From the NCBI GenBank assembly GCA_954871525.1, contig OX940860.1, forward strand, positions 28,242,001-28,306,000: a stretch of 64,000 bases of DNA, written 5' to 3'. Source of the DNA: Parietaria judaica (taxonomy: Eukaryota; Streptophyta; Magnoliopsida; Rosales; Urticaceae). Position numbers and translations under genes: made by a program. Below the pieces are notes generated by a model. It had not been told where the DNA came from. It saw only the letters and a list, made by a program, of their open reading frames with translations, and made no database searches. Positions within the stretch are counted from its first letter, which is position 1; each line of letters opens with the position of its first letter. Shown one piece after another: positions 11,951 through 24,634 of the stretch.

Positions 11951-12330
11951 GAGGATTATATTAATAAATTTGATACGAGAAGAAGAAAGTGTTATAATTT
12001 CCACCCCAAGATTATATTAATAAATTTACGATAATGTCACTGTAACGAAAAATAGTGTTGTTCTCGGCTTAGGAATTATATTGATAAATTAAGGACAAAG
12101 TCACAATAGAAAAAGGAAAATGTTATTCTCTATCCAAAGATTATATTAATATATTTTAGGAAAAGAAATATAATCTCCGCCTAAGATTATATTAATAAAT
12201 TTAGGATGGAGTCACAATAGAGAAAGAAAGTGTTATATTAATAAATTTAAAATGGAATAACAGTAGAGAAAGAAAGTGTTTATATCAATTAATTTGGAGC
12301 GTATTCACAGTAAAGAAAACAATGTTGCTA
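11951..12330. repeat. Degenerate tandem array built on GATTATATTAATAAATTT
   Basis: The phrase GATTATATTAATAAATTT, or a 1-4 base variant, recurs about seven times, starting near 11954, 12010, 12073, 12138, 12184, 12231 and 12277. Between copies a GTCACAATAGAGAAAGAAAG-like segment also recurs. Spacing drops from about 56-65 bp to about 46 bp along the array. No protein is encoded. Confidence 0.75.
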
Positions 12331-14309
12331 TCTGCCCGAAAATTTGATTCTCAAAGACAGAAAATGGACATGAAAGATTCAAATCTAATGGTTAAAAACG
12401 TAGATTAATTCCTAATATATGTACATTTCAACACACTTGTTTTTCTAAGGAAATACATTGTAACGCACTTGAATGTTCACTGTTGTTGTACTTTTGTTCT
12501 CTGAGTGAGCACATCCTTGATAAAACAAAACAAAACAAAACTCACCACTTCTCAATTTTTGCTCTTATCAACAATAAGCCAAATTATCAATTAAACATCC
12601 CTTTGAAATTCAATAATAATTATTCATTATAGAAGCTACCATTCAAAACTCAACAGCTATGCATAAAATATTAGCATATGGTCTTCCCACTTTCCAAGTT
12701 TGGAGCTTTTTAGGCACCACTTGTTTTTCCAATTCCAAAAGTGGCCTCCAATGCCATAAAATAATAGAAATCTTAATTGAGATTGGCTAGTGCCCACAAA
12801 TAGCTTGCCTTCGCATGATGTTGATAATGACACTTGTCTCTATTAAGTGGTGATTAGTTTATTATTAATGTCCTAAAATAAGCTAAAATGTGAAAGCTCA
12901 TAACTGATTAGTGGTGATTAAATTGATCATTAATGTCCTGAAATAACCTAATTTAAAAGTGAAAGCTATAGTATATATAATTGGTGCATGAGAAAAAGAA
13001 GATAGATTGATCTACAGTCAACATATGATGTGATAGGTCAAGAAGCACTATATTTTAGCCCTACGTAGCAAGTGATGAACTTGTATTTTGTCATTACTCA
13101 CTATCGACTTAATATGCTTGAAAGATTAACCACTTTCAGCTAAAAAAAATATATATGCATTAGTAAATAGGGACAATTTTTCGTAAATCCAAAAAACAAA
13201 CCCAAGAATAATACTAGGTTTTTTAACCATAAAAAAAAATTACGCATAAATATTAAAGTAAAATTATTATTAAATTTAAGTATTTTTGCCACAAGTAAAA
13301 AAAACTCAGGCTCATGTGATGACAAGTCAGATATCATGCGAGTTTTTTTTTTTTTTTTTTAGACATTTGGTTAAATAAGGTGTTTTATAATTTATACCAC
13401 TACACATTTTGAACTTTGAATATTTAAACGCAATTTTAATCGAATTCACCCCTAAATTATATGAAGTAAATGCATGTTAGCTCAATTATATAGAGCGATT
13501 AGAAGTGTTCTATTTTTATTTTACAAAGTTGACTATTTAAAAAAAAAAAATGAACGGTAAATATTGAAACAGAATAAAGCAAAAAGACCTAAAGTTGTCA
13601 TATTTTTATTTAAGAAAAAATCAAGCATTCAACCAATTCAAGATCTTCAAATCCTTGGACCATTTCTTTAAAGTACAATAACAAATGAATCACTATCTAA
13701 GACCAATCTCTCTCAGAAAACATAAAAAACTCATATTTTCTTCAAGTAAATAAGAACTGCTTGCTATTTAAAGAGATCGAAGATAATTGCATTCCTACAG
13801 AGCCGATAAAATGGGTTTACAAGGCCGTAAATACAATAAATACTCGGTAAAACGGTATTAGGGACTGTTATTTGATCTTAGCATCGGTAAGCACCTGATT
13901 ACTGCTAAGCCAGATAAGTTGAAGCATGCCTTCTTACAAAATCGAAAGTCGACGCTCATCTTCCAAGACCGAGGTTTCGAGCTTGTGACGATTTTTGCTC
14001 CGACTTAAAACAACCCCTCTCCTGCCATATTGTTTTGATCAAATATAAATGTCAATCAGTCAATTATATTAATTAATTAAAAGGTCAATGGTAAAATCGG
14101 GTAGCATATAGTACCTCTCAAAATCAACCGAACTTGACAAGAAAGAAAAAAAAAAGAATAAACATGCCACTTTCTATTCCGGGAAAACAGTTTTCTTAAG
14201 ACAACAAAATTACTAGTTTTGTTAACTGGAACCGGTAATTGGGAGCCGATATCCGGTTATAAAATTTACCCTGATAATTAATCATGTCACAAAAAACGAC
14301 AATTATCTT
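12331..14309. other. Intergenic region, no gene seen
   Basis: AT-rich spacer with many poly-A/T runs between the GUB_WAK_bind promoter and the 3' end of MTSSB. A less AT-rich patch at about 13840-14000 shows no domain in any frame. Confidence 0.55.
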
Positions 14310-16390
14310 TCAAAATATATGCTTACGCAAATCATCAAATGATATATTGCTCGGAGTTTCTCCAGGATTTACGACCCGAATCCTTCCTGAAAAATATTCA
14401 TAATACCATATCAGAACTAAATCAACGGGTAATTAAGATTATTGTTCATAATTTTCATTAAGAAATTATATAAATAGTTCCACCAGTACTGGTCGAGATG
14501 TGAGATTTATAGTACAAAAGTAAAAATGGGAATAAAAAAAGGAAAAAAAAGAAAATGAGAAACCAAAAATTACCATCACGACGAACACAAATCTCGGGAA
14601 CATATTTAACGTCACCGTTAATGCTGTCGTTGTAAACTCTCGTTTCGATGTCACCTTCTACATAAACAGCAGAGCTGCATTCAACTTCAAACATTAGGGG
14701 ACGGACTTAATAAAAACAATTTGACCCGTTTTCAATTTTTTATTTCAATATACAAATACGAAATACATACTTCTTAACAATTTTTTGAACTGCATAAGCT
14801 CCGAGGGCCTCATTGTGCACGGCGATCCGATGCCACTGAGCCGGTCTCGGCAATCCCTGCTCGGGAAGCATTCTCTGGTCAAACAAGCCACCTGTCCCGA
14901 CCGTAAATACGGTCAAACTATGGCCATTTCTCAAGATCTTCTGTACAGGAGGTTGCCCGACTCTTCCACAAATTATTGCCTGCAAATATATGTTAATGGG
15001 TGTCACTCAAATGTCGAATGATCAAAAGAAAGCGTTAGTTATGCCTCGGGATTGTGATCTCATGACGAGAACAATGCTAACAAACAGGAAAACACTAAAT
15101 CTCTAAGGAACCTAATTTTTCCTCGCTTTGAGAGATTTAGACTAATTTGGTTGAAAGATAATCTTCACTCATGAAAAGACCTATTTCGAAATAAGCAATT
15201 AACATTCCTTGAAAATTACTCAATTTACATAGACAGAAAAAAAGTACCGAGATCATATATCAACTTAATTAAGTATTATTCAACAGAAAAAAATTCCCTC
15301 CTACGGAAATGTACACGAAATATGGTCATCCTTTCGAATGTCAATCCTTACATACTAATCCTTCGACTATCCGATAGTTGGCATCCTAAATCGTGCTAAG
15401 ACCCAAATTATTTTCTTATCTATTCCGATTTCGCAATTAGCAACTACTCAATCTACAAAGTGAAGAGGAAATAAAATCAACCACAATTTGAAGACTTACA
15501 AGCATAAATTACCTTATGCACGCCCCGGAAAAGCCAGCCTTTTCCCGGATTCACCCCCTGAGGCTCCAATTCCACATCCTGTTTTCCGCCAATTAGGTCC
15601 TCGTAATCTTCATCCCCGCCGACCTTCTTCTCCTTATTTTCATTTCCAAATGAATCAGTACAGAACCACTGCTTCGATCCCCTTTGCAAATTCACTGTGA
15701 TCAGAACAGAACCACTGTTTCAATACAATTATAATTTGACCAAAACCCACTACGATCTGATTAATTTTTCAACAATTTTTCAGCCTCTAAGAATAGGCAG
15801 TAATGCCCCTGAACTTCGTAATCCGTTATAAAGCTTTCCCTCAAACTACAGTTTTGGCGGCGACGTGTTGAATCATCACAAAAAATTCTGACATGTCCGT
15901 AAAACATAATATTTTCATGACATTATTATTTATATATTTGTTCTTCTCTAGTTTTATAGGACTTCCATCTTAACAGCTCTTCCATGACCATAACTAGACT
16001 CACTAACATGTTGATCTCGTTCGTTAATTAATCGAAAAAAATACCTTTAAAGTAACTATGTCTAACACTCAATTTAACACAATACGGAGGTACTTCTGCC
16101 AAAAAAAAAACTAAAATTCATGGGGGAAACATGCAAAGTTCAGGGACGCGAATTACTCTTCGTTCACAAATCATCAAGCTCGAATGATAATCCAGAGGGC
16201 CTAATATTACAAACTCAATCAAAACTAACCTAGATCAAAAAGCATAACCACAATCACAACTATACTATACTATACTAAAATGGATCAAATTCATATAAAT
16301 AATCAGTTCGTGAGAGGAGAAACCTAGCGAAGAGGAGCACGGGAAGGAAGAAGCAGAGGCTCGCAAATGCTTGGAGAGAAAAGCACTCAT
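14310..16390 (-). CDS. MTSSB: Mitochondrial single-stranded DNA-binding protein
   Basis: Five exons on the minus strand: 16390-16324, 15694-15513, 14979-14771, 14674-14574 and 14386-14310, giving 211 aa with all phases joining. The product coats single-stranded mtDNA during replication and recombination. Residues 1-35 form a Ser/Arg-rich, acid-free presequence (MSAFLSKHLRASASS...). An acidic linker and the plant-specific GKGWLFRGVHK segment follow, then the OB fold: AIICGRVGQPPVQKILRNG, FTVGTGG, PAQWHRIAVHNE, VYVEGDIETRVY and PEICVRRDG, ending ISFDDLRKHIF. The start codon is in a short first exon that is easily missed; it is supported by the in-frame splice (Leu-22 to Val) and the typical presequence. 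The call rests on close agreement with the Arabidopsis MTSSB pattern. No defect is visible. Confidence 0.93.
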
Positions 16391-16536
16391 CTCCGATGAA
16401 GAAACGAAAATGGCGAGCGAGCGAGAGCGAACCAGTCAGCTTGAGGTTGAGGAGGGTACATGGAGGGTTTTAGCTCTCGTGGGTATTCGGGTCGAATCTT
16501 CTCGCAGTTCGGGTCAACCCGACTAGCCTCAGATTT

Positions 16537-16566
16537 CGGGCCCATTTAATATAGATGAAGCCCATG
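16537..16566 (-). promoter_or_regulatory. Paired site II (TGGGCY) motifs upstream of MTSSB
   Basis: On the minus strand TGGGCT (16564-16559) and TGGGCC (16544-16539) lie 150-175 bp upstream of the MTSSB ATG. Site II elements bind TCP factors and are frequent in promoters of plant organelle-protein and translation genes; use here is inferred. Confidence 0.5.
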
Positions 16567-16786
16567 CTGTTGTGCGCAATGGATAACTTTATAATGGTAA
16601 TTATAACAGAATTTTTATAAATTATTATTGTTAGAATCAGAGAGTTTTATTATATTATGATAGTTAGATTTAAGACCACGAACGAGTATTTTATCGAAAA
16701 CATTAATTTATTAAGTATTAACTTAATAATTCTTGAGTTGTATTAATTCAATGTTATGAGTATTCATTCAGCATATGTGATGTGAC

Positions 16787-17557
16787 TACGGCTGAAACCG
16801 GAAACCGGGAATTTGACTATTTTTTGTCCCTGTCCCGGAAAAATCGGGACACAGTTTTTCTGTCCCGGTTTTGGTTATGTTTATGAAAAGTCTTGGTTTT
16901 TTTTTTAAAATCGGAACCGGAACCGGGACATTGATTAAAATCCCGATTTTTTTAGGACCAAAATCCGGGACGAAAACCGGGACAAAATCCAAGGAATAAA
17001 CATGAAAGATAACCCACTAAGTACAAATCCAAAATGCAAAATACCAAATCCGAGTACAAAAGCAAAATACCAAATACCAAATGCAAGATCCGAGTTCACA
17101 TCGTGAACTTCGTGATACCAAATCCAAATCTAAGTGCAAAAAACCAAGTCTAAAATGCTAAATAGTAAATACCGAGTACAAACAAATCATTTTTTATAAC
17201 AAAACACATATAAGAAATGACATGTTAAAGAAAATACCGAGTAATGGGCTGAAAAATAAATAAAATGTTAAAATAATGGGCTGAAAAATAAAATAATGAA
17301 TTAAAAACCTAACTAGTAAACAACATATAAGAAATGACATGTTGAAAAAACGACAAACTTATAACAAAACGACATAAAACCGGAACCGGGACAAAAAAAT
17401 CGAGAATTTCAAAATTTTAACTGGTTTTGGTTTATCAAACCAGAACCGGGACGTCCCTTTTTAGGGTATGGTAAAAAAAAAATTGATTTTTTACCAAAAA
17501 CGGTTCAGTACCGGGACCAGAACCGGGACGAAACCGAGTATAAATTTTTCACCCCTA
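16787..17557. mobile_element. Non-autonomous hAT-like element with perfect 8-bp target duplication
   Basis: The element starts TACGGCTGAAACCGG and ends TTTTTCACCCCTA (imperfect inverted ends). It is flanked on both sides by GATGTGAC (16779-16786 and 17558-17565), a perfect 8-bp duplication as made by hAT transposases. The 771-bp interior is rich in ACCGGGAC and CCAAAT motifs and has no transposase. It lies between the MTSSB promoter and the eIF3a 3' end. Confidence 0.85.
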
Positions 17558-17565
17558 GATGTGAC

Positions 17566-18009
17566 CATCTTTTTACAAGTAAAGATAGCCTCATTTTATA
17601 CCACATCGTTTAACTTGAATTCCTGGTCAAAAAATTGGACTCAAATGAGTTGATATGCCGATCGATTCTCGCAGCGTACGAAGTCCGAGCAATGATATAT
17701 ATAACATATGGTTTTATTATATGCAATTTTTCATGGATCGTAGAAAGAAAAGAAAAATAGCCAAAAGCAGATACTAAAACAATAGACATGTCATTACCAA
17801 GAAATAAAATAAGTAGTTTATCCAAAGCAATACACGTAAATAGTTATCAAGACTCGAAAATCTAGAATAGAAAGAAAAGAACAAAAAAAACAATAATACA
17901 AAATTTAGAATAGTCGCTAAACAAAGTCCATGTTTAATTCCTTAGATAGGTTTTGATCTCAAAATTGGCCACAATAATAGTTTCTCATATTCATTCCGCA
18001 AATAGCCCT
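17566..18009. other. 3' flank of eIF3a
   Basis: AT-rich sequence probably containing the eIF3a 3' UTR (minus strand). No ORF of note. Confidence 0.5.
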
Positions 18010-21000
18010 TCAACCGCGGGGCGGGTTCCTCGATGCAGACCACGACGTCCTCGACCCGCCGAAGGCCGACGGCTTCCGCTCGTCTCCCCCGCTGCGCCAC
18101 TTGTCGCCGGCCGGGGGCGGCCTGTCGTCCGGCCGACTTCCCCACCTGTCACCAGACGGAGGCGGGGCGGCCCCACCGGAGGCTTCCGTGCTCCGCCGGA
18201 ACTTCGGCACATATTTACCACCTGTCGATGGTGCCGCAGCGGCAGCTGCTGCTGCCGGAGCGGATATGGCGGCCGGCGGAGCGGCGACGGTCTCAGCGGG
18301 GACAGCAGCAGAGAGCGGCTCGGCGGGCCGGAGCAAGAGCGCTCGCCTCTGCATCTCCTTCTCTTCGAGCTCGAGCTCTCTCTGGCGCTGCTTCTCGGCG
18401 ATCTCGTCAAGTTTCGCCTTGCGCTCAGCTTCTTCTTTCTTCCTCCTTTCCGCTTCTACGAGTTTCAGGGTCGCACAAAACGTGTTTGATGAAAGTAAAA
18501 AAAAAAAAGCAGTAATTTTCTTAGGCAACGAAAGAATCCGAACCTTCGCGCTTACGGGCTTCCTCTTCTTCTTGAAGCTTCTGGCGGCGTTCTTCTTCGA
18601 TCTTCAAATAGTAAATCTTCTTTCTCAAGATAATTCGTTCGCGTGCTCGAGCTTCGAAGATCTGCTTGATGTGCTCCTCTTTCTCGGCTCTCCTCTTTTC
18701 AAATTCCACTTGCCTCTTTTCAACCACCTTTTCCTTGAAAGCACTCTGTAGCAAAGAAAAAGACATAAAGAACTCCCTCTTAAGATGCCAAAAAGAAAAC
18801 TCATGACAAACCACAGCTGCACTGAGATATGTGAACAGATAAAACTACAGTGACCGGAGAGAAGAAACGGTAACCAAGAACTGTGGCAGTTACGATTAGA
18901 GATCTACTTCAAGAAAAGAAATGGTTTGAAAGAAGAAAACAATTGGAAGCATGTAGGAAATTTTCTATATAAAAAACACGGTCACCGCTACCGGTGATTT
19001 CACCCTAACAAATTTTAGCAAGCCCCGAGCTAGTGCAGAATGATGAGCAATACATTCACTCCAGCCAAAATCGCTTTCACAGAAAAAGTAATCGAAGACT
19101 AACCAAATTATGCTCCATACGTTCGAACCGATGCTTCTCCTGGAGGTCCACTTCATGTCGCTTTCGGCTCGCTTCAATTTCCAGCTGCAAAAAAGCATTG
19201 CAGATTGAAATTTGAAACCAACAAGGTAATAAAATTATACAGAAACATCAAAATTGTAATAGGAGGGAAAAGATAAACTACCGTTTGCCGGTGTTCATGG
19301 AGTACTCTCTCTTCAACCGTGCGTTGCTGAAACGCAGCATCAATCAAAGGCGCGCCGTCTTCTCTCTTGGCTCTTTCCAGATGATCCATCATTTTGGCTT
19401 GCTTGTGATATTTCTTTTCCATTTCCTGTCTCTCCCTAACTTGCTCGTTCAGGGCCAACTCCAAAACCTCTTGTTTCGACAAATCCTGAATTACAAAATC
19501 CAATTTCAAGATTGGACATTCCGAAAACGAAAAAACGTTATGGGACGATAATCAGTTTTTTTTTTTTAATAAATAACTCACCCCTTCAAACAACTTCTTC
19601 TTGTTCTTCTTCAAGTTTGTGGCACCGAGCTTCTCGTTGATGAGATCCTCTGTTTCCTTGCGACGTTTGTTTTCTATTTCCTCGAGCATCCTCTTCTTCT
19701 TCCGGTCTTCGACCTCACTCGCTATCCTCTTCTTCTCTTCAGCCTCTTGCAACCTTTGCTGCTCTAGTCTCTTTTCCTCTTCTTTTTTTTCCTTTAATTG
19801 TTCGGAACGCAACTTACTTTAGATAAGAAATGTTTATACCAAGAAGACTGAATTTTTTTTGGATACGGAATTTGTGTACTGGTATACCTGTTCAACAAAG
19901 AGACGTTCTTGATCTTCCTTCTTTTTCTCGATGAGTGTTTTCCGAGCAAGAAGTCTCTTGTGTTCTTTATCCACAATGTCTGCTAAGTGAGGTAGCACGG
20001 TCCCCAATTTTGAAGACCGCTTTGCAGGTGGGTATATCATAGTCCTTGCTTTGTTTAAGGATTCGGCGAGAACAGCCAAGTGATCACGAAGAGCATCGGA
20101 TTCGATAACCTGAAGAGGTTAGAAAGTATGACCATCATAAAGGTTCATAGACCAAACAGCATACTTAACGATTACTTTTTTCTATGCAATATAAAATAGT
20201 GATAATTTTTCTTTTTAAAATAAAGCATGTCAAATAGCATCCAATCATCACTATAAGGCTGTAAATCAAAGAGGCTACGGAGCAGGCTGTTAAGAATTTA
20301 TTTATATTTATCTAATTACAAAATCAGATATTTTTGTTAAGTAAGGATAGTATACAATAAATATAGGATAAGGGTTTATAATCCTACATATTTGCGCTTA
20401 ATATAGATTTAGCCGTCAAATTTGATTATGATACATGGCAAGATCGATGTCATAAGATAGGAGCTTTGCCGAATCTTCACAAGCCCAATCTCATCTCTTT
20501 TGAGAGAGATTATAGTTTGTATGATTATTGGCTACCTTTCTCATAAACAGATGCTCTCTTATATAAACCAAGGAAATCACAACCCAATGGGCCGGACCTT
20601 CCTGACTCAATTAAACCTCTAAACGACACACTAATCCTCAATGCTCGGGATGTATCAGATTAGTGGAAAATTCCTATTGAACATCACTGGGAGAGTTATC
20701 CCGGTTTAATTCTCGAATTAGAAACTCTGATTACTTTTCGAACATAATTTAAGAAGAAAGAATAACATAATCAGACATAATCAGACATCAAGTAGCTCAT
20801 AATTATAGACATTTAAAATTTTAAATTCAACATAAGAGAATCAAGGAAGTTTCAATTTTAGAAGAAAAAGAAAAGACCTAACTTACCACATTACCAAAGC
20901 AGACAACCCCCTTCATGTGATCCACTTTCATGGCAACAAACTTATGCTTCACAGCATCCACGGAGATCTTCTCAACATGAGAGAAATCATAGAATGGGAT

Positions 21001-21120
21001 CATTCGTGACAAGCACTCAATGGTCATCGTTTGATACACATGGGACACCTGAAGCGTGAAAAAAAAAAAAGAAAGAATAATAAGCTAACAGCGTGGCGAA
21101 GTATTGACATAAAGACACAG

Positions 21121-21153
<33 letters not shown>

Positions 21154-23984
21154 CTTTTTAACAGTAGCGATTTCACTGTAGGCTGAGTACGGTAAAAATA
21201 AAACAATTAACAGCAGCAATACACAATTTAGTCAAATTAATAACATGAGATAGGATCGCATAAGCACAGGCGATAATGCACCTGCTGAAGAAGCCTCAGA
21301 GTAGCGAGCTTTTCAAGGGCGGGGACGTATTGCGACAGCTGGACTTCCGGAAGAGAAGACGCGGACGAAAGCTTGCCTCCAACTTTAGCGATTTTGGCCA
21401 ATAAAGGCTGAATCTTTACTCCAAGATCCAACGGCATAAATTCATGCTCCAACAGTTGGTAAAGATCTTTCACCTCCTGGACAGAACAACTCAAAACACC
21501 CTTTGCAACCTAAAAACGTGACAAGTATCAGAGTCAGAACTAATAAACTAACTATAAAAAAATATAGAAAACCAGTTTTGTAAATACTAACTATGCTAAG
21601 ATAGATAGAATAATTATGACTATTTTGTAATAAGTAGCATAATATAAGATGTATATTATTAGTGATTACTCCAACATGAAATCTTTAAAAAGGTTATACG
21701 TATATTTAAAAAGCAAGGCAGAAACCTTAGAAGAAAAAAAGTAAGGAAGCAATCAGAATCAGGAACTTACCAATTCTGATAGCAGAGATTCTCTTGAAAG
21801 CTGAATCAAAGAAAAATAGAGTCAGAGAGAAATTGCATTGCTCCAATACATATTCATTCAACATTGTAAGCATATGTTATTGTTAGTGGGCCGACCACGA
21901 CCGAAAACCCATTAATTCCTTTCAGATCAACCAGGTGGTATTTAATTTTTATTTTCAGTGGGTTTTCTGGGTTTTACGACCGGGCCAAGTCGGCCCAATG
22001 ACACCATTATGGTAGCACATACAAAAGAACAGAAGTAAAAAACATAAAGTAATGAAAGCATTAAGCCATACCACTTCACCTCTCTCGGACTTAGGGTCAA
22101 GATTAAACCCTATCAGATTCGCAAGCCTCATGTTGCGTTCTTTTTCATTTTCAAGCTCCGCATGAGACGCTCCTCGTCTTTCACTGTAAGGAGCCACAGA
22201 AAGTGCAGCCAAAACCACTGATGATGCTATCAGCTGCAAATCCTTCTGGCTCAAGTTCTTATTATAGCTTTTTTGGAGATTGAAAAGCTTAAACCACGAA
22301 TAACCGTGATAGAGATGGCTCGATGACATCCAGAAAATTTGTGCCAACTTGGTGTAGTAAACAACCAAAAATGTCGCTTTGGGGGTTTTCTTAACCATGC
22401 ACATCAACCCATGAATATCCTCAACGGAGCGAAAAGCTTCCTGTATGTAAATAATAAGAGTATCAACAACTGATTTTAAGTCACAAAATTATCCCAGATT
22501 AAGAAATGTGTTCTCCAGTAAATAGGAACTAGCTCACCTGCCAGAGTTCGAGCTCGGTGGCTCCCTTCAGCTGCTCCAACCTCGTTTCGAGATAAAGCTG
22601 CAAGCTTTCAGGTAAACTCAAATCCGGTCTGTCCCTCTGGTCTCTGTACTTGTTAAGATTAGCTAAATGGTTTCTGATAATTTCACATAGCCTACGGAAC
22701 TCTGTTGTCCGCTTGTATTGCTTGCAGAACTGGAAAGCTCTGTGTGCCGTCATCTATAAGGGAAGGTCAATAAGTATTACAACTTCAAACGAACATATTA
22801 CTAAAGTTCTTTTACAATACCAAAAGAACAAAACTAAACAGAGACACCTCATGCAAAATAATTAATGAAAATATATGACCATAAAATTCATCACTCAACA
22901 AACAAGTTCCTAAGAGTACATGAAAAACAAATGCCAGCAGATACGGAGACTAACGAAAAATGTTTAAATGGTCCAGAACGTAGATATGAACCGCAAAAGT
23001 AAAAAGCAAAAGCATAGAATTGGGATTAAATAAAATATTGGGAAAAAATCCATCGGTGAAGTTTGAAATAACAACTTCGAAAGCTGATATTTTAGCAACT
23101 TTAAACTGTATTCAATGTGAAAACAAAACTTGTATGGTTGTTTCATTTTTATACTTTATTAAAAAAAATATATAAGAAGAACAATAATGATATTGATATT
23201 CTAAGGTTTAGGAGAAACAATCATACCGCGTAAAGTGCCTCCAACTTTGAGTTATTCCTTAAAATCTCTAGCACAGTCCGATAGGTTTCCCAAAGAAATT
23301 TGAACCAAGGTGTCACGAGTTCACGGTCAGATCTCTCCTTTCCCTTCTCACCGCTGACATAACTAAGCATAAGATCTTCAGGCCTTTGATCTGCCTCGAG
23401 ATCTTCAACATCAAGTGCTTCTTCCAAGGCTTGTGCCTGAGAACGAGCCTGCTCGGCTTTCTCAGTTGAGAGTTGCATGAAATGTTTAATCACCTCTTCC
23501 AAGGAACTAACATTCACTTGTTGGCAGATAATACGGTATTGGATAAGACCATCCTTTGCAAATCGTCCCCTTCGTAGGTCAACACAGAGTTCAACATATT
23601 TAAACATTATTTTCTCGAGCGGTTTCTGCCATGCTCGATATCTCTTTGAAGTGATGAGATCATGGAGAGCTTGCAGGGCATCCTGCTTCTGCCCAACATT
23701 GATCAATTCTGCATCCATAAACCATAAATCTCAGGCACATTATATAACAAGCCATAAAAAAATAAAAGCAAAAATATTTATTTAATAATGCCTTTACAAT
23801 TTAACTTTTTCAAACGTTCATAAATTTTAGCTGACACTGACAGTAAGGGCTGTTGAGGATATAAATTAAAGGAGACTTTAGACTCTAATCATAGCTAACA
23901 GCCATTACATTTACCACAACAAAAATTCATAAACTCACCTTCCGCCCTCTTGAGAGCGTTTTCAGGTTTGGCAAAAGTCGACAT
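18010..23984 (-). CDS. TIF3A1: Eukaryotic translation initiation factor 3 subunit A (eIF3a/p170)
   Basis: This is the core PCI subunit of eIF3, which scaffolds 43S preinitiation complex assembly on the 40S ribosome. Thirteen coding exons (minus): 23984-23939, 23708-23227, 22753-22538, 22440-22072, 21800-21771, 21509-21282, 21048-20887, 20109-19888, 19812-19582, 19485-19282, 19184-19104, 18745-18544 and 18455-18010, giving 972 aa, close to the Arabidopsis length. The start [15 protein letters not shown] is family-typical. Residues about 1-320 are helical repeats (e.g. [22 protein letters not shown] split over lines of exon 2/3), and the PCI domain lies at about 330-510. From about 520 to 830 there is a long charged Glu/Lys/Arg coiled coil, and the tail is a Gly/Pro/Arg/Ser-rich disordered segment. 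Exon 5 is a 30-bp microexon ([10 protein letters not shown]). The last intron's acceptor is placed at CTCGTAG before AAGCGGAAAGG, which shortens the coiled coil slightly compared with Arabidopsis. A 5' UTR intron (about 24633-24027) is also visible. Confidence 0.95.
21888..21996. mobile_element. Small foldback element in an eIF3a intron
   Basis: GGGCCGACCACGACCGAAAACCC at the left is mirrored on the right by GGGTTTTACGACCGGGCC then GTCGGCCC. The 109-bp unit can form a hairpin and looks like a tiny MITE within the intron between coding exons 4 and 5. No clear target duplication is seen. Confidence 0.45.
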
Positions 23985-24634
23985 CTTTCTCGCAAAACTC
24001 AGCCCAGTTCAGATCCAGCAATCACCTAACCACAACATTTACTTTATCAATTCTAATCATTCATAAAATCGCTTGATAAAGGGGGGAAAAAAGTACTTTA
24101 AGGGAGTCACCTAAAAAAAACACACACACATTACCGATACGTCTATAGATATAAAACTACGCAATAACTTGAAGCCCAAGATCTTCATCATACAGATTCA
24201 AACCAACCAAGAGGAAATCAACCAACTCGTTCATAATATAGAGCTTCTAAAACCAAGATAATTTTTCTGTAATCCGAAACGAATGAATCTACCGAGCATT
24301 CGAATTTTAGAAAAGAGGCTTTGTCAAAACTTGATCAGTTTGGGGAAAACTAACCTAACTGAAAGAACAAATATAATCAAAACAACGAATTACAAAATCA
24401 ATCAATGAACTGGAAAATCATACGGTTCACGAAAAAATCAAACCAAAACCATGGAACCTAACTCGATTTGTGCAAACAAAACCTAATTCGAAAGAAATCA
24501 ATTCACATCATCAGCAGATAAATGAATAAAACGGTGAAAGCCCTAAAAAGGGCAAAACAGCAATCGATCTGTGCACAACAACACCTCGAAAAAAAGAGGA
24601 ACATCACGAAGAATCGGCGAAGACGAGACGAACC

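Noticed and set aside
13840..13995. Possible SINE or tRNA relic (CTGATTACTGCTAAGCCAG ... GAGGTTTCGAGCTTGTG)
   Set aside because: The putative box B is too far from box A-like sequence and carries mismatches. No support.
17953..18751. Plus-strand frames of 160-216 codons over the eIF3a 3' end
   Set aside because: Shadows of the GC-rich last eIF3a exons. The minus-strand protein matches eIF3a with continuous splice phases.
20280..20700. Possible solo LTR in the intron between eIF3a exons 7 and 8 (TGTTAAGAATT start, CTTATATAAACC box)
   Set aside because: No CA end, no target duplication and no primer-binding site could be found. Left as ordinary intron.
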